64,000 bases of DNA from Alphaproteobacteria bacterium (GCA_024742485.1 JANSYK010000001.1:1178001-1242000), one strand, 5' to 3'; shown: positions 49,318 through 60,173, counted from the stretch's first letter. Translations and numbers: made by a program. The notes: a model not told the origin generated them from the letters alone.

Positions 49318-50223
49318 TCACTCCTGAAATGTCCCCGTTTGGCCATACATTGCAAAGGCCGCACGGATGTGATCTGCGGCAGCGCATACGGGCGCTTCCG
49401 CGTCCGGTCGCACAATCATGCCAAGTGCATAGATGCCGATTGGCGGCAATCCGTCCTCCTCGCCGAGCACCACCAGATCATCCCCAACAAAGGGTTTCGG
49501 CAAAGGCGCGATGGCCAGGTCGGACTGGATGGCTGCTCTCTGCCCGCTTGTGTGGGCGCTCATATAGGCAATGCGATACTTGATATCCATCGCTTCGAGC
49601 CCCTCGACCGCGCCGGCGCGCCAGGCACAGCCCTCCTCCCACAGGGAAACGGGAATGGGAGTGCGCAGGTGGGCGCAGCCACCTTTCGCACCGGCCCAGA
49701 CCAGTTGCTCCGTCAGCAGCACCTCGCATCCCGGTGGCTGGTTGTCCCGCTGGCAGGTCAGGAGGGTGATATCGAGTCGACGCTCCTCCATCCTCTTGAT
49801 CAGCCGGGAGCTTTGATCAATCACCACGTCCACCGCAATCGACGGATGGGTTTTGGCAAATCGCTTCAGCACGCCTGGCAGAAGGCGGTCGCTGACATCA
49901 TCCGGCGCACCGAGGCGCACAACGCCCGATATGTCCGGCGAGACAAATTGCGAAACCGCTTCGCGGTTCAGCGACAGCAAACGCCTGGCATAACCGAGCA
50001 GGATGGCACCATCGCTGGTCAGTGTCACCGACCGGGCGTCGCGCGACAGCACCGGGCGACCGAGCATTTCCTCCAGTTTCTTGATCTGCATGGAGACGGC
50101 GGAAGGTGTGCGAAACACGGTCGCAGCCGCCGCAGTGAAACTGCCGGTGTCAGCGATGGCCACGAAGGTGCGCAGCACGTCAAGCTCGAGAAGAGGGACC
50201 GGATGATTGAAAGGAGCGTTCAT
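49318..50223 (-). CDS. LysR family transcriptional regulator
   Basis: LLELDVLRTFVAIADTGSFTAAAATVFRTPSAVSMQIKKLEEMLGRPVLSRDARSVTLTSDG. Confidence 0.92.
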   Translation of the reverse strand: MNAPFNHPVPLLELDVLRTFVAIADTGSFTAAAATVFRTPSAVSMQIKKLEEMLGRPVLSRDARSVTLTSDGAILLGYARRLLSLNREAVSQFVSPDISGVVRLGAPDDVSDRLLPGVLKRFAKTHPSIAVDVVIDQSSRLIKRMEERRLDITLLTCQRDNQPPGCEVLLTEQLVWAGAKGGCAHLRTPIPVSLWEEGCAWRAGAVEGLEAMDIKYRIAYMSAHTSGQRAAIQSDLAIAPLPKPFVGDDLVVLGEEDGLPPIGIYALGMIVRPDAEAPVCAAADHIRAAFAMYGQTGTFQE

Positions 50224-50230
50224 GTTAGCC

Positions 50231-50278
50231 GTTCAATTTATTTGATCTAAACCATCATATCTATTCATTTGATTGAAC
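50231..50278. promoter_or_regulatory. Inverted repeat GTTCAAT...ATTGAAC upstream of the LysR gene (candidate LysR site)
   Basis: 7-bp arms at 50231-50237 and 50272-50278 in an AT-rich divergent region. Confidence 0.35.
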
Positions 50279-50378
50279 CAAAGAAAAGAACCATAGTCAA
50301 CATCAAGGGTCGCGACCTTGTCAGAAACCACCCGGAAAGGTGAGCCACCAATCCGGGGCATCAACAAGGAACCTGGAT

Positions 50379-50633
50379 ATGTCCTATCGACAGCATCGAA
50401 TGGAAACATCAATCGCCGACGGTTTTTTGAACACACGTCGCATTCACTGGACAGCCGGAGCAACGGGATGGATTGTCTCGTTCTTCCAGCGTATCGCTGA
50501 ACATCGTCAGCGCTCTGTGTTGCGTCGCAAGACGAAAGCCGCCATGGGCAAGTTGGATGAACGCATGCTGAAAGACATCGGTTGGCCCGGTCGATACAAT
50601 CCGGAAGGCGAGCGCGGGCCCGATAATCGGTAA
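50379..50633 (+). CDS. DUF1127 domain small protein
   Basis: KAAMGKLDERMLKDIGWPGRYNPE typical of DUF1127. Confidence 0.75.
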   Translation: MSYRQHRMETSIADGFLNTRRIHWTAGATGWIVSFFQRIAEHRQRSVLRRKTKAAMGKLDERMLKDIGWPGRYNPEGERGPDNR

Positions 50634-51001
50634 CAACCATGCAAATCACCAGGAACGGCCCCGTTTGTGAACACATCCAAAACGGGGCCATCCGCACGTT
50701 CAGAATCAATGGCAACGTCCGGTTGCCAAACCAACTGCCGAACGGTTGGAAATAAGCACGGCTTAAGGCGCGGATTAAATCTCCTAAAGCGGGGAAAAAT
50801 TTGCTTCACAGGGCTGAAATGCTGTGCCAATGTCGCCCGAAATTTACCCCAAATCGGGAGGTCCGGGGCACAATTCCATACTGGAATCCCACCATTGCAC
50901 CGATAGGGGCGTGAGCACGGCAATCGCGGTGCCGCCAGAATCGAGCGTCACGTCAGCGGCGCGGGATGACAGGCGACCGCCAGGTTCGAGGATCGACGGC
51001 G

Positions 51002-52009
51002 ATGGAAAACGACGTGACAACGAACAGGCGTTCCTTCGTATTTTATCTGGTTCCCGATTTTTCCCTCATCGCTTTTGCCACTGCGATCGAACCGCTGCGG
51101 CTGGCAAACAGAATGCTTGGTTATGAGGGCTATTCATGGCGCATCGCCTCATTTGATGGTCAACCCGTCGCGGCCTCAAATGGCGTTGAGGTGTCCGTCA
51201 GTTCGACCTTGGCCGATGAACGCGCCTTTCTGTCTGGTGAAAAACGACCATCGATGGTGTTCGTGTGCTCCGGGGTCAATGTCGAAGCCCATGCGCAGAA
51301 ATCGCTCCATGCATGGCTGCGCGAAGTCCATAACCGCAATATCTCGGTGGGTGGGCTTTGCACCGGTGCCTATGTCCTTGCGGCTGCCGGTTTGCTGTCC
51401 GGTCGGCGGTGCGCCATCCACTGGGAAGACCTGCCGGGTTTTTCCGAGAAATTTCCGCTCGCCGAAGTCTATGCCGACCTCTACGAAACAGACGATAACA
51501 TCTACACCTGTGCCGGTGGCACGGCGTCCCTCGACATGATGTTGAATCTGATCGGCGAGGACCACGACGAGAACCTGGTCAACCGGGTCTGCGAACAGGC
51601 CCTGACCGACCGCGTTCGCAATCCACACGATCGCCAGCGCCTGCCGTTGCGAGCCCGGCTCGGTGTACAGAATTCCAAGGTTCTGTCCATAATCGAACTG
51701 ATGGAAGGCAACCTGTCGGAGCCTCTGTCATTGCTTGAAATTGCAGATTATGCGGGCCTGTCACGGCGCCAGATCGAACGGCTGTTCCGGCAGGAGATGG
51801 GGCGCTCCCCTGCCCGCTATTATCTTGAAATCCGGCTAGATCGTGCCCGCCATCTTTTGGTCCAGTCGTCCCTGCCGGTGGTCGAGGTGGCCGTCGCCTG
51901 CGGGTTTGTCTCCGCCTCGCATTTCTCCAAATGCTACCGGGAACTTTTCGGCCGCTCACCACAGCAGGAACGGGCCGACCGGAAACAGTTGCTGGTCTCT
52001 GCGGCCTAA
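51002..52009 (+). CDS. GlxA/GbdR-type AraC family regulator (DJ-1/PfpI + HTH_18)
   Basis: FVFYLVPDFSLIAFATAIEPLRLANRMLGYEGYSWRIASFDGQPV...GLCTGAYVLAAAGLLSGRRCAIHWEDLPGF; C-terminal AraC HTH. Confidence 0.88.
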   Translation: MENDVTTNRRSFVFYLVPDFSLIAFATAIEPLRLANRMLGYEGYSWRIASFDGQPVAASNGVEVSVSSTLADERAFLSGEKRPSMVFVCSGVNVEAHAQKSLHAWLREVHNRNISVGGLCTGAYVLAAAGLLSGRRCAIHWEDLPGFSEKFPLAEVYADLYETDDNIYTCAGGTASLDMMLNLIGEDHDENLVNRVCEQALTDRVRNPHDRQRLPLRARLGVQNSKVLSIIELMEGNLSEPLSLLEIADYAGLSRRQIERLFRQEMGRSPARYYLEIRLDRARHLLVQSSLPVVEVAVACGFVSASHFSKCYRELFGRSPQQERADRKQLLVSAA

Positions 52010-52434
52010 AGCGCTCTTTTCATGAACCAGCGTCGGTGATCGCCCGGAAATTGATCCGGCATGTTTGACAATTTGCCGAATGTCTCAAATCCCTGAGCCT
52101 CGTAAAACGCTCTGGCTTGGCCACTGGATGTATCCAGCCAAGCACCATGGCACCCCAATTCCCTGCCGCGGGCCTCGACTGTCTGCATGAGTTGACGCCC
52201 AAGTCCATTGCCGCGCTGGTCTTCGCGAACCCAAAGTGTCTTGATCAGGAGCCAGCCATAGGCGGTGGATGCCGTTACTCCCGCCACAATCGCATTGGCT
52301 TCATCCCGGATTGAAAGGACAATTTGGGTGTTCTCTGATTGAACATTGCTTGCCGCCAATGCGCGCAGCAATTCGGTCTCGACAAAGTCGCTGACCGCGG
52401 CACTCTCGGTATCGGACTCGGCTCTGATCTTCAA
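52006..52434 (-). CDS. GNAT family N-acetyltransferase
   Basis: LWVREDQRGNGLGRQLMQTVEARGRELGCHGAWLDTSSGQARAFYEAQGFETFG. Confidence 0.88.
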   Translation of the reverse strand: MKIRAESDTESAAVSDFVETELLRALAASNVQSENTQIVLSIRDEANAIVAGVTASTAYGWLLIKTLWVREDQRGNGLGRQLMQTVEARGRELGCHGAWLDTSSGQARAFYEAQGFETFGKLSNMPDQFPGDHRRWFMKRAL

Positions 52435-52524
52435 TTGCGCAATCCGGTTGGTTCCTGTCGATGGCGCAATTGTACCAATACCAACCGGGATGCTTCAACA
52501 ATCACAGATGTCTGGGCGGATGAC

Positions 52525-55035
52525 CTATGCGCGTAACGCAACGTTTTCCGGATCAAACGGGCTTTCCTCGATCACGGTCGCCCGGTGCAGCTTACCCAGA
52601 ATCTTTATCTCAAGTTCTGTGCCCAAACCACTGAATTCAGGGCGAATCATGGCAAGCGCAAGGGATTTCTCAAGCCGCCATCCATAGGTTCCATGGGTGG
52701 CCCGTCCTACCAGCTCGCCATTGCCGTAAATCGCCTCGTTGCCACGTGCATCCGCATCGCTGACATCGTGGACTTCAAGGGTCGCGAAGTTCCATTTCAA
52801 TCCTTCTTCACGGCCCCGCACCACTGCGTCTCTTCCGATGAAAGCACCCTTGTTCGGTTTGACGAAACGATCGAGTCCGGACTCATAGGCATTGTATTCG
52901 ATCGACAGCTCGCGCGGGATCAGGCGATAGGATTTTTCGATGGACATGGCCGTCATGGCGCGGATGCCGAAAGGCTTGATACCGAATTCGGCACCGGCCT
53001 CCATCACAAGATCGAAGATCGTGTTCTGCTGTTCGATCGGGTGGTGCAGCTCCCATCCGAGCTCACCGACAAAATTGACCCGAAGCGCATGGGCACTGGC
53101 CGGCCCGACATTGATCGGCTTGCCCGACAGCCATGGAAAGTCGGCGCTCGCCAGGCTGGTTCGGGTCAGTTTTTGCAATACATCACGTGCCTTCGGCCCG
53201 GCCAGCACCAGCACGCCCATGCGTTCTGTGATCGCATTGAGCCGAACGCTGCCATCCGTCGGCGCAAGCTTGCGCAGATAGTCATGATCATGCACCTCGA
53301 ATGCGCCGGCGGAGACCAGGTAGAACCGACCCGGCGCCCACTCGTAAACGGTGAATTCCGAACGCACGCCGCCGTTTTCCGTTAGCAGATGCGCCAGTGC
53401 GATCCGTCCCTGCTTTTTCGGAATGGAATTCGCCAGGATCGAATCCAGCCAGGACCGGGCACCGGCGCCCGACACCTCCATCTTGGCAAAGGCGGACATG
53501 TCCAGCAGGCCGACATTGTTGTGGACGTTCATCACTTCACTTCCGACATGCTCGAAATAGTTTGAACGTCGGAAGGACCAAATCTCACGCACCCGATTGT
53601 CCGCATCCGGCTCGGGATGGTTGTGGTTGGTTAGAACATCCGGCTTGTCGATACTATCGACATCGATTCCATATCCGGGAGGTGCGAACCAGTTGGGACG
53701 CTCCCAGCCATAGACGGACCCGAAAACCGCACCAAGGTCTTTCATCCGGTCATGGCACGGTGTGCGTTTCAGTGGACGGGCGGCTGTGCGCTCTTCATCG
53801 GGATAATGCACGGTGAAGACATTGGCATAGGCTTCTTCATTCTTCTCACGCAGATAGCCCTCGGTGGCATAGGGTCCGAAACGCCTGGGATCAACGCCCA
53901 TCATGTCAATCGTCGGCTCCCCATCGACAATCCACTCCGCCAGTTGCCAACCAGCGCCGCCGGCGGCAGTCACGCCGAAGGAGTGTCCTTCATTGAGCCA
54001 GAAATTCTTCTTTCCGGGCGCCGGACCGACAATCGGCGAACCGTCCGGCGTATAGGCGATAGCGCCGTTATAGACCTTCTTGATGCCGGCTTCGCCGAAA
54101 TACGGCACCCGCTCGATTGCTGTTTCGATATGCGGCATGAGCCGGTCCAGATCTTCCTGAAACAACTCGTATTCGGACGTGTCAGATGGGCCATCCACAT
54201 AGCAGCATGGCGCGCCCTTCTCGTAGGGTCCGAGCAACAGTCCACCAGCTTCCTCGCGCATGTACCAGGACGAATCGGACTCGCGCAGCACACACAATTC
54301 CGCTCCGCCCTCGGCGCGGAATTTCTGAACCTCCGGATGAGCTTCTGTGACAATGTATTGATGCTCCACCGGGATCACCGGGACATCCAACCCGACCATT
54401 GCCCCCGTTTTCCGGGCGAAATTGCCGGAACAGGAAATCACATGTTCACAGGTGATGTCGCCCTTGTCGGTTCTGACTGTCCATTGGCCATCACCGCCCT
54501 GGTCTATGCCAAGCACGGTGGTGTAGCGCTGGATCGTCGCACCGCGGTCGCGGGCGCCCTTGGCAAGCGCCTGTGTCAGATCGGCTGGCTGGATATAGCC
54601 GTCCTCGGTATGGCAAATCGCCCCGAGCAGGCCGTCCGTGTTCACATAGGGCCATTTCTCCTTGATTTCCTCGGCGCTCATGTGCCGAACGTCGATCCCG
54701 ATGGTTTCGGCAACGCCCATGTAATAGGCATATTCATCGAGCCGGTCGCGGGTGCGCGCCAGGCGCACATTCCCGACCTTGCGAAAGCCGGTATCCATAC
54801 CCGTTTCTTCCGCAAGTTCCTGATAGAAGCGCACCGAATACTTGTGGATCTGGCCGACCGAGTAGCTCATGTTGAAGAGCGGCAACAAGCCGGCTGCGTG
54901 CCACGTTGACCCGGACGTCAGTTCCTTGCGCTCAATGAGCACGACATCATCCCAGCCCTTTTTGGCCAAATGATAGAGCGTGGATGCGCCAACGACACCT
55001 CCGCCAATGACAACTGCGCGTGCACTGCTCTTCAT
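52525..55035 (-). CDS. FAD-dependent oxidoreductase with GcvT C-terminal domain, dimethylglycine/sarcosine dehydrogenase-like
   Basis: AVVIGGGVVGASTLYHLAKKGWDDVVLIERKELTSGSTWHAAGLLP; C-terminal aminomethyltransferase-like region; ORF opens at 55053. Confidence 0.88.
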   Translation of the reverse strand: MKSSARAVVIGGGVVGASTLYHLAKKGWDDVVLIERKELTSGSTWHAAGLLPLFNMSYSVGQIHKYSVRFYQELAEETGMDTGFRKVGNVRLARTRDRLDEYAYYMGVAETIGIDVRHMSAEEIKEKWPYVNTDGLLGAICHTEDGYIQPADLTQALAKGARDRGATIQRYTTVLGIDQGGDGQWTVRTDKGDITCEHVISCSGNFARKTGAMVGLDVPVIPVEHQYIVTEAHPEVQKFRAEGGAELCVLRESDSSWYMREEAGGLLLGPYEKGAPCCYVDGPSDTSEYELFQEDLDRLMPHIETAIERVPYFGEAGIKKVYNGAIAYTPDGSPIVGPAPGKKNFWLNEGHSFGVTAAGGAGWQLAEWIVDGEPTIDMMGVDPRRFGPYATEGYLREKNEEAYANVFTVHYPDEERTAARPLKRTPCHDRMKDLGAVFGSVYGWERPNWFAPPGYGIDVDSIDKPDVLTNHNHPEPDADNRVREIWSFRRSNYFEHVGSEVMNVHNNVGLLDMSAFAKMEVSGAGARSWLDSILANSIPKKQGRIALAHLLTENGGVRSEFTVYEWAPGRFYLVSAGAFEVHDHDYLRKLAPTDGSVRLNAITERMGVLVLAGPKARDVLQKLTRTSLASADFPWLSGKPINVGPASAHALRVNFVGELGWELHHPIEQQNTIFDLVMEAGAEFGIKPFGIRAMTAMSIEKSYRLIPRELSIEYNAYESGLDRFVKPNKGAFIGRDAVVRGREEGLKWNFATLEVHDVSDADARGNEAIYGNGELVGRATHGTYGWRLEKSLALAMIRPEFSGLGTELEIKILGKLHRATVIEESPFDPENVALRA

Positions 55036-55331
55036 CTTTGCTGCCCTTTTCACAATTGGCAGGGTAGATCAGCGTCATTGCTGTCTCCTGCCCGCTTGTA
55101 TCCACCGCTAATGAACGATCACCGGCCTGTACACCAATATAGCATCGGTCACAGCACGCCTGTATCAAACCCAGCTTCGACTATGCAGCCCCAATGAGTG
55201 TCGTTATCGCCTGTTTGCGACATGGAAAAAACGCCGGGCGACAACGGCAGAACGAGGTTTTGGCCGCCTTTACGCTTGATTTGGAAATGCTTGCTATCTT
55301 TTGATGCGGTGGAACCGGATCGGGGGATCAG

Positions 55332-57035
55332 ATGGACAATGCGCGCGAAGCCGCGACAAAGCCCGCACGTGTCCGAGCGCTGCTGACACATCCGGCCCTT
55401 TGGTTGGTGATTTGCATCGGCGCGCTTGTTTTTTTGGCGCGCGGGATCGTCAACCTTCCAATCGGACCAATGTATTGGGACACGTTCGTCTATTTTGATG
55501 CGGTCCACAGGATCAATTTGGGCCAGATTCCCATAGTGGATTTCTCCGCTCCCGTCGGACCGCTGGGCTACTATGCCATGTGGATCATGACCAGATTGTT
55601 CCCGGATGGGCAGCCGCTTCTCCTGGCACAATGGTCGATGCTGCTGATCACTGCCCCTTTGATGCTGATTCTGGCCAGCGACGTTGCCGGACGTTCACGC
55701 TTTACAGCCCTGGCCCTGACGATCCCGTTTCTGATTTTCGCAGTTCTGCCGTTCAACGTCATCGCCTATTTCTCCTATCCGGGTGTCGATGGTTTCGGCA
55801 TCTACAATCGCCACGCGGCTCAATTGCTCTATCTGACGGCGGCCACCGTCTTTTTCATTCCCGGCAGCAACAAGAAAATCCTGCTTTTGAGTGTTCTGGT
55901 CCTCGCATTGTTCCTGAGCAAGATCACGGCCTTCCTCAGTGGCGGGCTGCTTCTGGCTTTTGCACTGCTGGCCGGCCGGATCATGCTGCGCGAGGCACTG
56001 CTGACAGCCCTCATCTGTGCAGCCATCGTGGCTGCACTCCAGCTTGTGTCTGGCATGACGCTTGCGTATGTGAACGACATTCTGTTGCTGGCGACCGCCA
56101 ACAGCGGGGCGTTGCTTCCGCGTTTCATGACAGCAGCGTCACAGCATCTGGGTGTCCTGGGCGCCGGAGGCGCTGTAATGGTCTTTCTGATTCTTGATGA
56201 CCTGATGCCGCGCAGCGATGCAAGATGGACGGCCAACGCGCCGAAATACCTGATCTACCGGATGTTCGACCGGGACTGGCTTTGGATCGGTACGTTGCTG
56301 TTTGCCGGCCTGTTTTTTGAAACGCAAAACACCGGCAGTCACGGCTTCACGCTGTTATGGCCAGGTCTGCTCTTTGTCTGGCTTCGACGGCAGCCGCTTC
56401 CCGAACCACGCCGAACGATCCTTCTGGTACTGATCGCGTTGGTTTGCATTCCCTCGCTCATGAGCGTGTTGCACAAAACCGGCCGCACTCTGGGCGTGGC
56501 ACCGACCTATGACGCGATCGAGAACAACAATCTGCGCACGCTTGGCAACGTCACCACAAAGCCAATCTTCATGCAGCGCGCGGCCGAAACCGAGCAGTGG
56601 TATGGCGACAACGCTGATGCGATTGCCGATCTCGCGGAACGCGGTGAACTGATATCCTTCGTCCTCTATTCCGTGCCCAGCTACCAGGTCCTGTGGCTAC
56701 GCATACATGACCAACTGGTGGACGCTGTGCGTGCCTATGAGGCGCAAAACAATGTCCGTTTCAGTTCGATCCTGACGCTCGATTTTACCAATATCCTGCC
56801 CTATCTGATGGGTCGCAATGCACCGAAACATGTAGCGATCGGAGCCGATCCGAGCCGTACCGTCGGAGCACTTGACGCTGACGCAATCGCTGCCGTCGAG
56901 GAAACCGATCTCGTGGTTCACCGTAAGTGCCCGGTGACCACGGGAACACAGGAACTGTATGCCATCTACAAACCCGCGCTCTCCGGCCGCAGGAAGATAG
57001 AACTGACACCCTGCTTCGACGCTTACATCAAGTAA
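55332..57035 (+). CDS. Polytopic membrane protein, possible glycosyltransferase
   Basis: Many hydrophobic segments, DTFVYFDAVHRINLGQIPIVDFSAPVGPLGYYAMW luminal loop resembling GT-C/GT39-like proteins; next to polyprenyl-phosphate-sugar genes. Confidence 0.55.
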   Translation: MDNAREAATKPARVRALLTHPALWLVICIGALVFLARGIVNLPIGPMYWDTFVYFDAVHRINLGQIPIVDFSAPVGPLGYYAMWIMTRLFPDGQPLLLAQWSMLLITAPLMLILASDVAGRSRFTALALTIPFLIFAVLPFNVIAYFSYPGVDGFGIYNRHAAQLLYLTAATVFFIPGSNKKILLLSVLVLALFLSKITAFLSGGLLLAFALLAGRIMLREALLTALICAAIVAALQLVSGMTLAYVNDILLLATANSGALLPRFMTAASQHLGVLGAGGAVMVFLILDDLMPRSDARWTANAPKYLIYRMFDRDWLWIGTLLFAGLFFETQNTGSHGFTLLWPGLLFVWLRRQPLPEPRRTILLVLIALVCIPSLMSVLHKTGRTLGVAPTYDAIENNNLRTLGNVTTKPIFMQRAAETEQWYGDNADAIADLAERGELISFVLYSVPSYQVLWLRIHDQLVDAVRAYEAQNNVRFSSILTLDFTNILPYLMGRNAPKHVAIGADPSRTVGALDADAIAAVEETDLVVHRKCPVTTGTQELYAIYKPALSGRRKIELTPCFDAYIK

Positions 57036-57148
57036 GTCCGCAGCCTCAAAAACGGTTTCGGGGCCTGTACTCAACGGTACATTCTACCGTGAACACAGAC
57101 CCCGACAATCATCCGGGCAAGTTGGGATACCCCGATGGATTACGGCGA

Positions 57149-58600
57149 TTACTTCACCTGGCTGGCGACAAAATCCTTGACGATACCAACGATACCGCGT
57201 GAAAGCAGATCGTCCATTGCATCAACGAACTGATCGACATGAGCACGTTGGCAGATCAGCGGCGGCTCCAGGCGAATGACATTGCGGTTATACTCGGTGA
57301 AAGCGACCAGCGTGTCATAATCGCGCAGCAGCAACGCACCGATGAAGCCTGACAATGAGCCCTTGAGCTTGTCATCCAATATCGCCACCATGGGGCGAAG
57401 AACAAGCGGCATGGTCTGGCTGAAATCCTGGAATTCCAGTCCAACCATCAGACCCTGACCGCGAACATCCTTGATGATTTTCGGGTACTTTTCCTGCAAC
57501 TGCCGAAGCCGCGTCATCAGATAGGCACCCTGCTCGGCCGAATTGGCGATCAGATTTTCATCATAAAGAATGTTCAGGCCTTCGATGGCGGTTATGCAGG
57601 CTTCACCGATCCCGCCAAAGGTTGCCGGTCCGTGGATGAGCGCTGTGTTCGGTTTTCCATAGGCCTTCATGTAAACGTCGCGCTTGGCGATCATCGCGGC
57701 CATCGCGCACTTGCCGCCACCCAGCGATTTGGCGAGAGCGGTGACGTCAGGCACCACACCGGCATATTCGAATGCATAGAACAGTCCTGACCGGCCCATG
57801 CCGCATTGCACCTCATCGGCAACCCAGAGCACGTCGTGCTTGTCGCACAGGGCGCGCAATTCCTGCCAGAATTCAGGCTGTGCGGTAACGATTCCACCGC
57901 CGCCCTGGATCGTTTCCAGAACGATGACACCGATTTCCGGATCGGCCTCGAACGCGTTGCGGATGGCATCGATGTCGGCAAAGGGCACCCGGACGGTGTT
58001 GTCGACCAGGCGAAATTGCCCGCGGTAGAGCGGGGAATCGGTCAAAGACAACACACCCTTGGTTTTTCCGTGGAACGAATTCTCGGCGTAGACGATCTTG
58101 CCGCGGTCGGGGCCGGCTGCGCGTTCGGCCACCTTGATGGCCGCTTCCATCGCTTCCGAGCCGGATGACCCGAGAAACACCATATCAAGATCACCCGGCG
58201 AGATTTCCGCCAGGTTCTTGGCCAGCGCCGCCGCATACTGGGACAGAAATGCCATCGCAATCTCATGGCGCTTTTCGTCCTGGAACGCCTTGCGGGCAGC
58301 GAGGATCCGTGGATGGTTGTGTCCAAATGCCAACGACCCGAACCCGCCGAAAAAGTCGAGGATCTTTCGGCCGTTCTGGTCGACATAATACATGCCTTCA
58401 GCGCTCTCGATCTTCACCTTGTTGAAGCCGAGAAGCTTCATGAAGTGCAATTGACCCGGATTGAGGTGCTCCTTGAAATACTCGGTCATGTGCGGCAGAT
58501 CGAGCGCCTTGGCGTCCTCGACCGTCAGCAGATCGGGCTTCTTGATTTTGGGCGCATCAACCATGGCTGCGCTTTCGGGTTCCGATGTCCAGACGTTCAT
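57149..58600 (-). CDS. Class III (PLP) aminotransferase
   Basis: DFFGGFGSLAFGHNHPRILAA, FLGSSGSEAMEAAIKVAERA, WVADEVQCGMGRSGLFYAFEYAGVVPDVTALAKSLGGGKCAMAA. Alternative start at 58564. Confidence 0.9.
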   Translation of the reverse strand: MNVWTSEPESAAMVDAPKIKKPDLLTVEDAKALDLPHMTEYFKEHLNPGQLHFMKLLGFNKVKIESAEGMYYVDQNGRKILDFFGGFGSLAFGHNHPRILAARKAFQDEKRHEIAMAFLSQYAAALAKNLAEISPGDLDMVFLGSSGSEAMEAAIKVAERAAGPDRGKIVYAENSFHGKTKGVLSLTDSPLYRGQFRLVDNTVRVPFADIDAIRNAFEADPEIGVIVLETIQGGGGIVTAQPEFWQELRALCDKHDVLWVADEVQCGMGRSGLFYAFEYAGVVPDVTALAKSLGGGKCAMAAMIAKRDVYMKAYGKPNTALIHGPATFGGIGEACITAIEGLNILYDENLIANSAEQGAYLMTRLRQLQEKYPKIIKDVRGQGLMVGLEFQDFSQTMPLVLRPMVAILDDKLKGSLSGFIGALLLRDYDTLVAFTEYNRNVIRLEPPLICQRAHVDQFVDAMDDLLSRGIVGIVKDFVASQVK

Positions 58601-58610
58601 GATGCACCTT

Positions 58611-59624
58611 TCAGTGGGGTTTTTCGCTCAACTTGCCGCGAAACGCTTTGTTTTGATCGAGATTGCCGCGATATTCGTCATAGGCTGAAATCAGCATGTC
58701 CTCGTCGCGATAATCGGCGCTCCAGCCAAGCATTCGTTTCGCCTTGCTGCAGTCGAGAATGCACATTTCGTCGGCGATCAGGTATTGTTCGGGATCCATG
58801 ATCGGCAGGTTGATCAGGTCGAACAGGTCCAATGTCCGTTTGACCGCCCAGCCAGGGGTTGGAAGCAAAATCGATTTCGATCCCGCATGCTTGACCAGAT
58901 CGCCCAACAATTTACGAACCGGAGGCGGATCGTCTGAGCCAAGATTGAAAGCCTCGTTCGGCACACCGGCTTTCCAGGCGAGCCGCGCCGCCTCGGCGCA
59001 ATCGAACACCGAGATGAATTGGTAGGGATTACGGCCGGATCCGATCATCGGAACCGGCAGGTTGTAATCCACAAGTTTGAACAGCTTGGACAGGATGCCG
59101 AGCCGACCCGGACCGATGATCAGGCGCGGCCGGAACAGCGAGATTTTCATGCCCCTGGCCCGCCAGTTTGCGGCCAGTTCCTCGGTTTTCCACTTGGACA
59201 GACCATATTCCCCGAGCGGATTGGCCGGGTGGTCCTCGGTCTGCGGATAGGTGAAGGTGTGCCCATAGATCATGTCGGTGGTGTAGTGCACCAGCCGGCT
59301 GGCATCACTGGCCGCCATCTTTTCAATGATATTTTCTGTGCCGTGATAATTCACCGGCCAGAAAAAATCGTGCCGCTTGGCCCGAATTTGCAGCGGTGAC
59401 AGCATTTTTGCCGAAAGATTGTAAACCATATCGTCGGCGCTGATATCGATCTTGTCGAATTGCGCCGGGTCCGTCACGTCGAGATCGACAAAGCGGCAGT
59501 TGGCGTAGTGCGGCACGTCGCCCCTGGCGATGTCGGCAACCACAACCTCCTCACCATCCTTGACCAGTTTTGCTGCAAGCTGACGGCCGACAAAGCCGTC
59601 TCCACCAAAGAGAATATGTTTCAT
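58611..59624 (-). CDS. NAD-dependent epimerase/dehydratase (extended SDR)
   Basis: MKHILFGGDGFVGRQLAAKLVKDGEEVVVADI; YGLSKWKTEELAA; FRPRLIIGPGR. Confidence 0.9.
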   Translation of the reverse strand: MKHILFGGDGFVGRQLAAKLVKDGEEVVVADIARGDVPHYANCRFVDLDVTDPAQFDKIDISADDMVYNLSAKMLSPLQIRAKRHDFFWPVNYHGTENIIEKMAASDASRLVHYTTDMIYGHTFTYPQTEDHPANPLGEYGLSKWKTEELAANWRARGMKISLFRPRLIIGPGRLGILSKLFKLVDYNLPVPMIGSGRNPYQFISVFDCAEAARLAWKAGVPNEAFNLGSDDPPPVRKLLGDLVKHAGSKSILLPTPGWAVKRTLDLFDLINLPIMDPEQYLIADEMCILDCSKAKRMLGWSADYRDEDMLISAYDEYRGNLDQNKAFRGKLSEKPH

Positions 59625-60058
59625 TTCGTAAGCTCGCTGACTTGAAATTCCTTGTGATCATTGGCCGCGGCAATCTCCCGCGGATCGGTGCGGCCCGATT
59701 GTGCAATCAGGATCGTGCCGACACAGATGAATCCGATGCCGGCTATGCGCCAGGCATTGAGGTCTTCCTTGAATATGAAAAAGGCAAAAACCGCGACCGC
59801 CACATAGGCCAGGCTCAAAAACGGATAGGCGAATGACAGTTCAACCTTCGACAAAACGTAGAGATGCGAGGCCATGGAGATCACAAATGTCACAAGCCCG
59901 GCAAACACCCATGGGCTGAAGACGATCTGCAGGGTTTTGAGGACAATGTTCTCTCCGGCAAAACTCAGTTCGCCCAGATTCAACATGCCCTGCTTGAGCA
60001 TCAACTGGGCTGCCGCGTTGGTCAGCACAGTAAACAGTATGAATGGTATATAGTTCAT
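59621..60058 (-). CDS. Small EamA/SMR-type transporter (ArnE-like flippase candidate)
   Basis: FILFTVLTNAAAQLMLKQGML... SFAYPFLSLAYVAVAVFAFFIFKEDLNAWRIAGIGFICVGTILIAQ; 4-bp overlap with epimerase gene. Confidence 0.82.
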   Translation of the reverse strand: MNYIPFILFTVLTNAAAQLMLKQGMLNLGELSFAGENIVLKTLQIVFSPWVFAGLVTFVISMASHLYVLSKVELSFAYPFLSLAYVAVAVFAFFIFKEDLNAWRIAGIGFICVGTILIAQSGRTDPREIAAANDHKEFQVSELTK

Positions 60059-60173
60059 CTCACTTCCCCGTTCGCCGGAAAGCTACCACCCAAACCCCTA
60101 GATTTGGTGAAGCGGCAAGGTTAAAAATCCGCCCTGCCAATTGATAAAATTGAATCTTTTCGGCCTGGATTCG

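Noticed and set aside
53752-54909. 385-aa plus-strand ORF inside the DMGDH-like gene
   Set aside because: Antisense shadow of a strongly supported FAD oxidoreductase.
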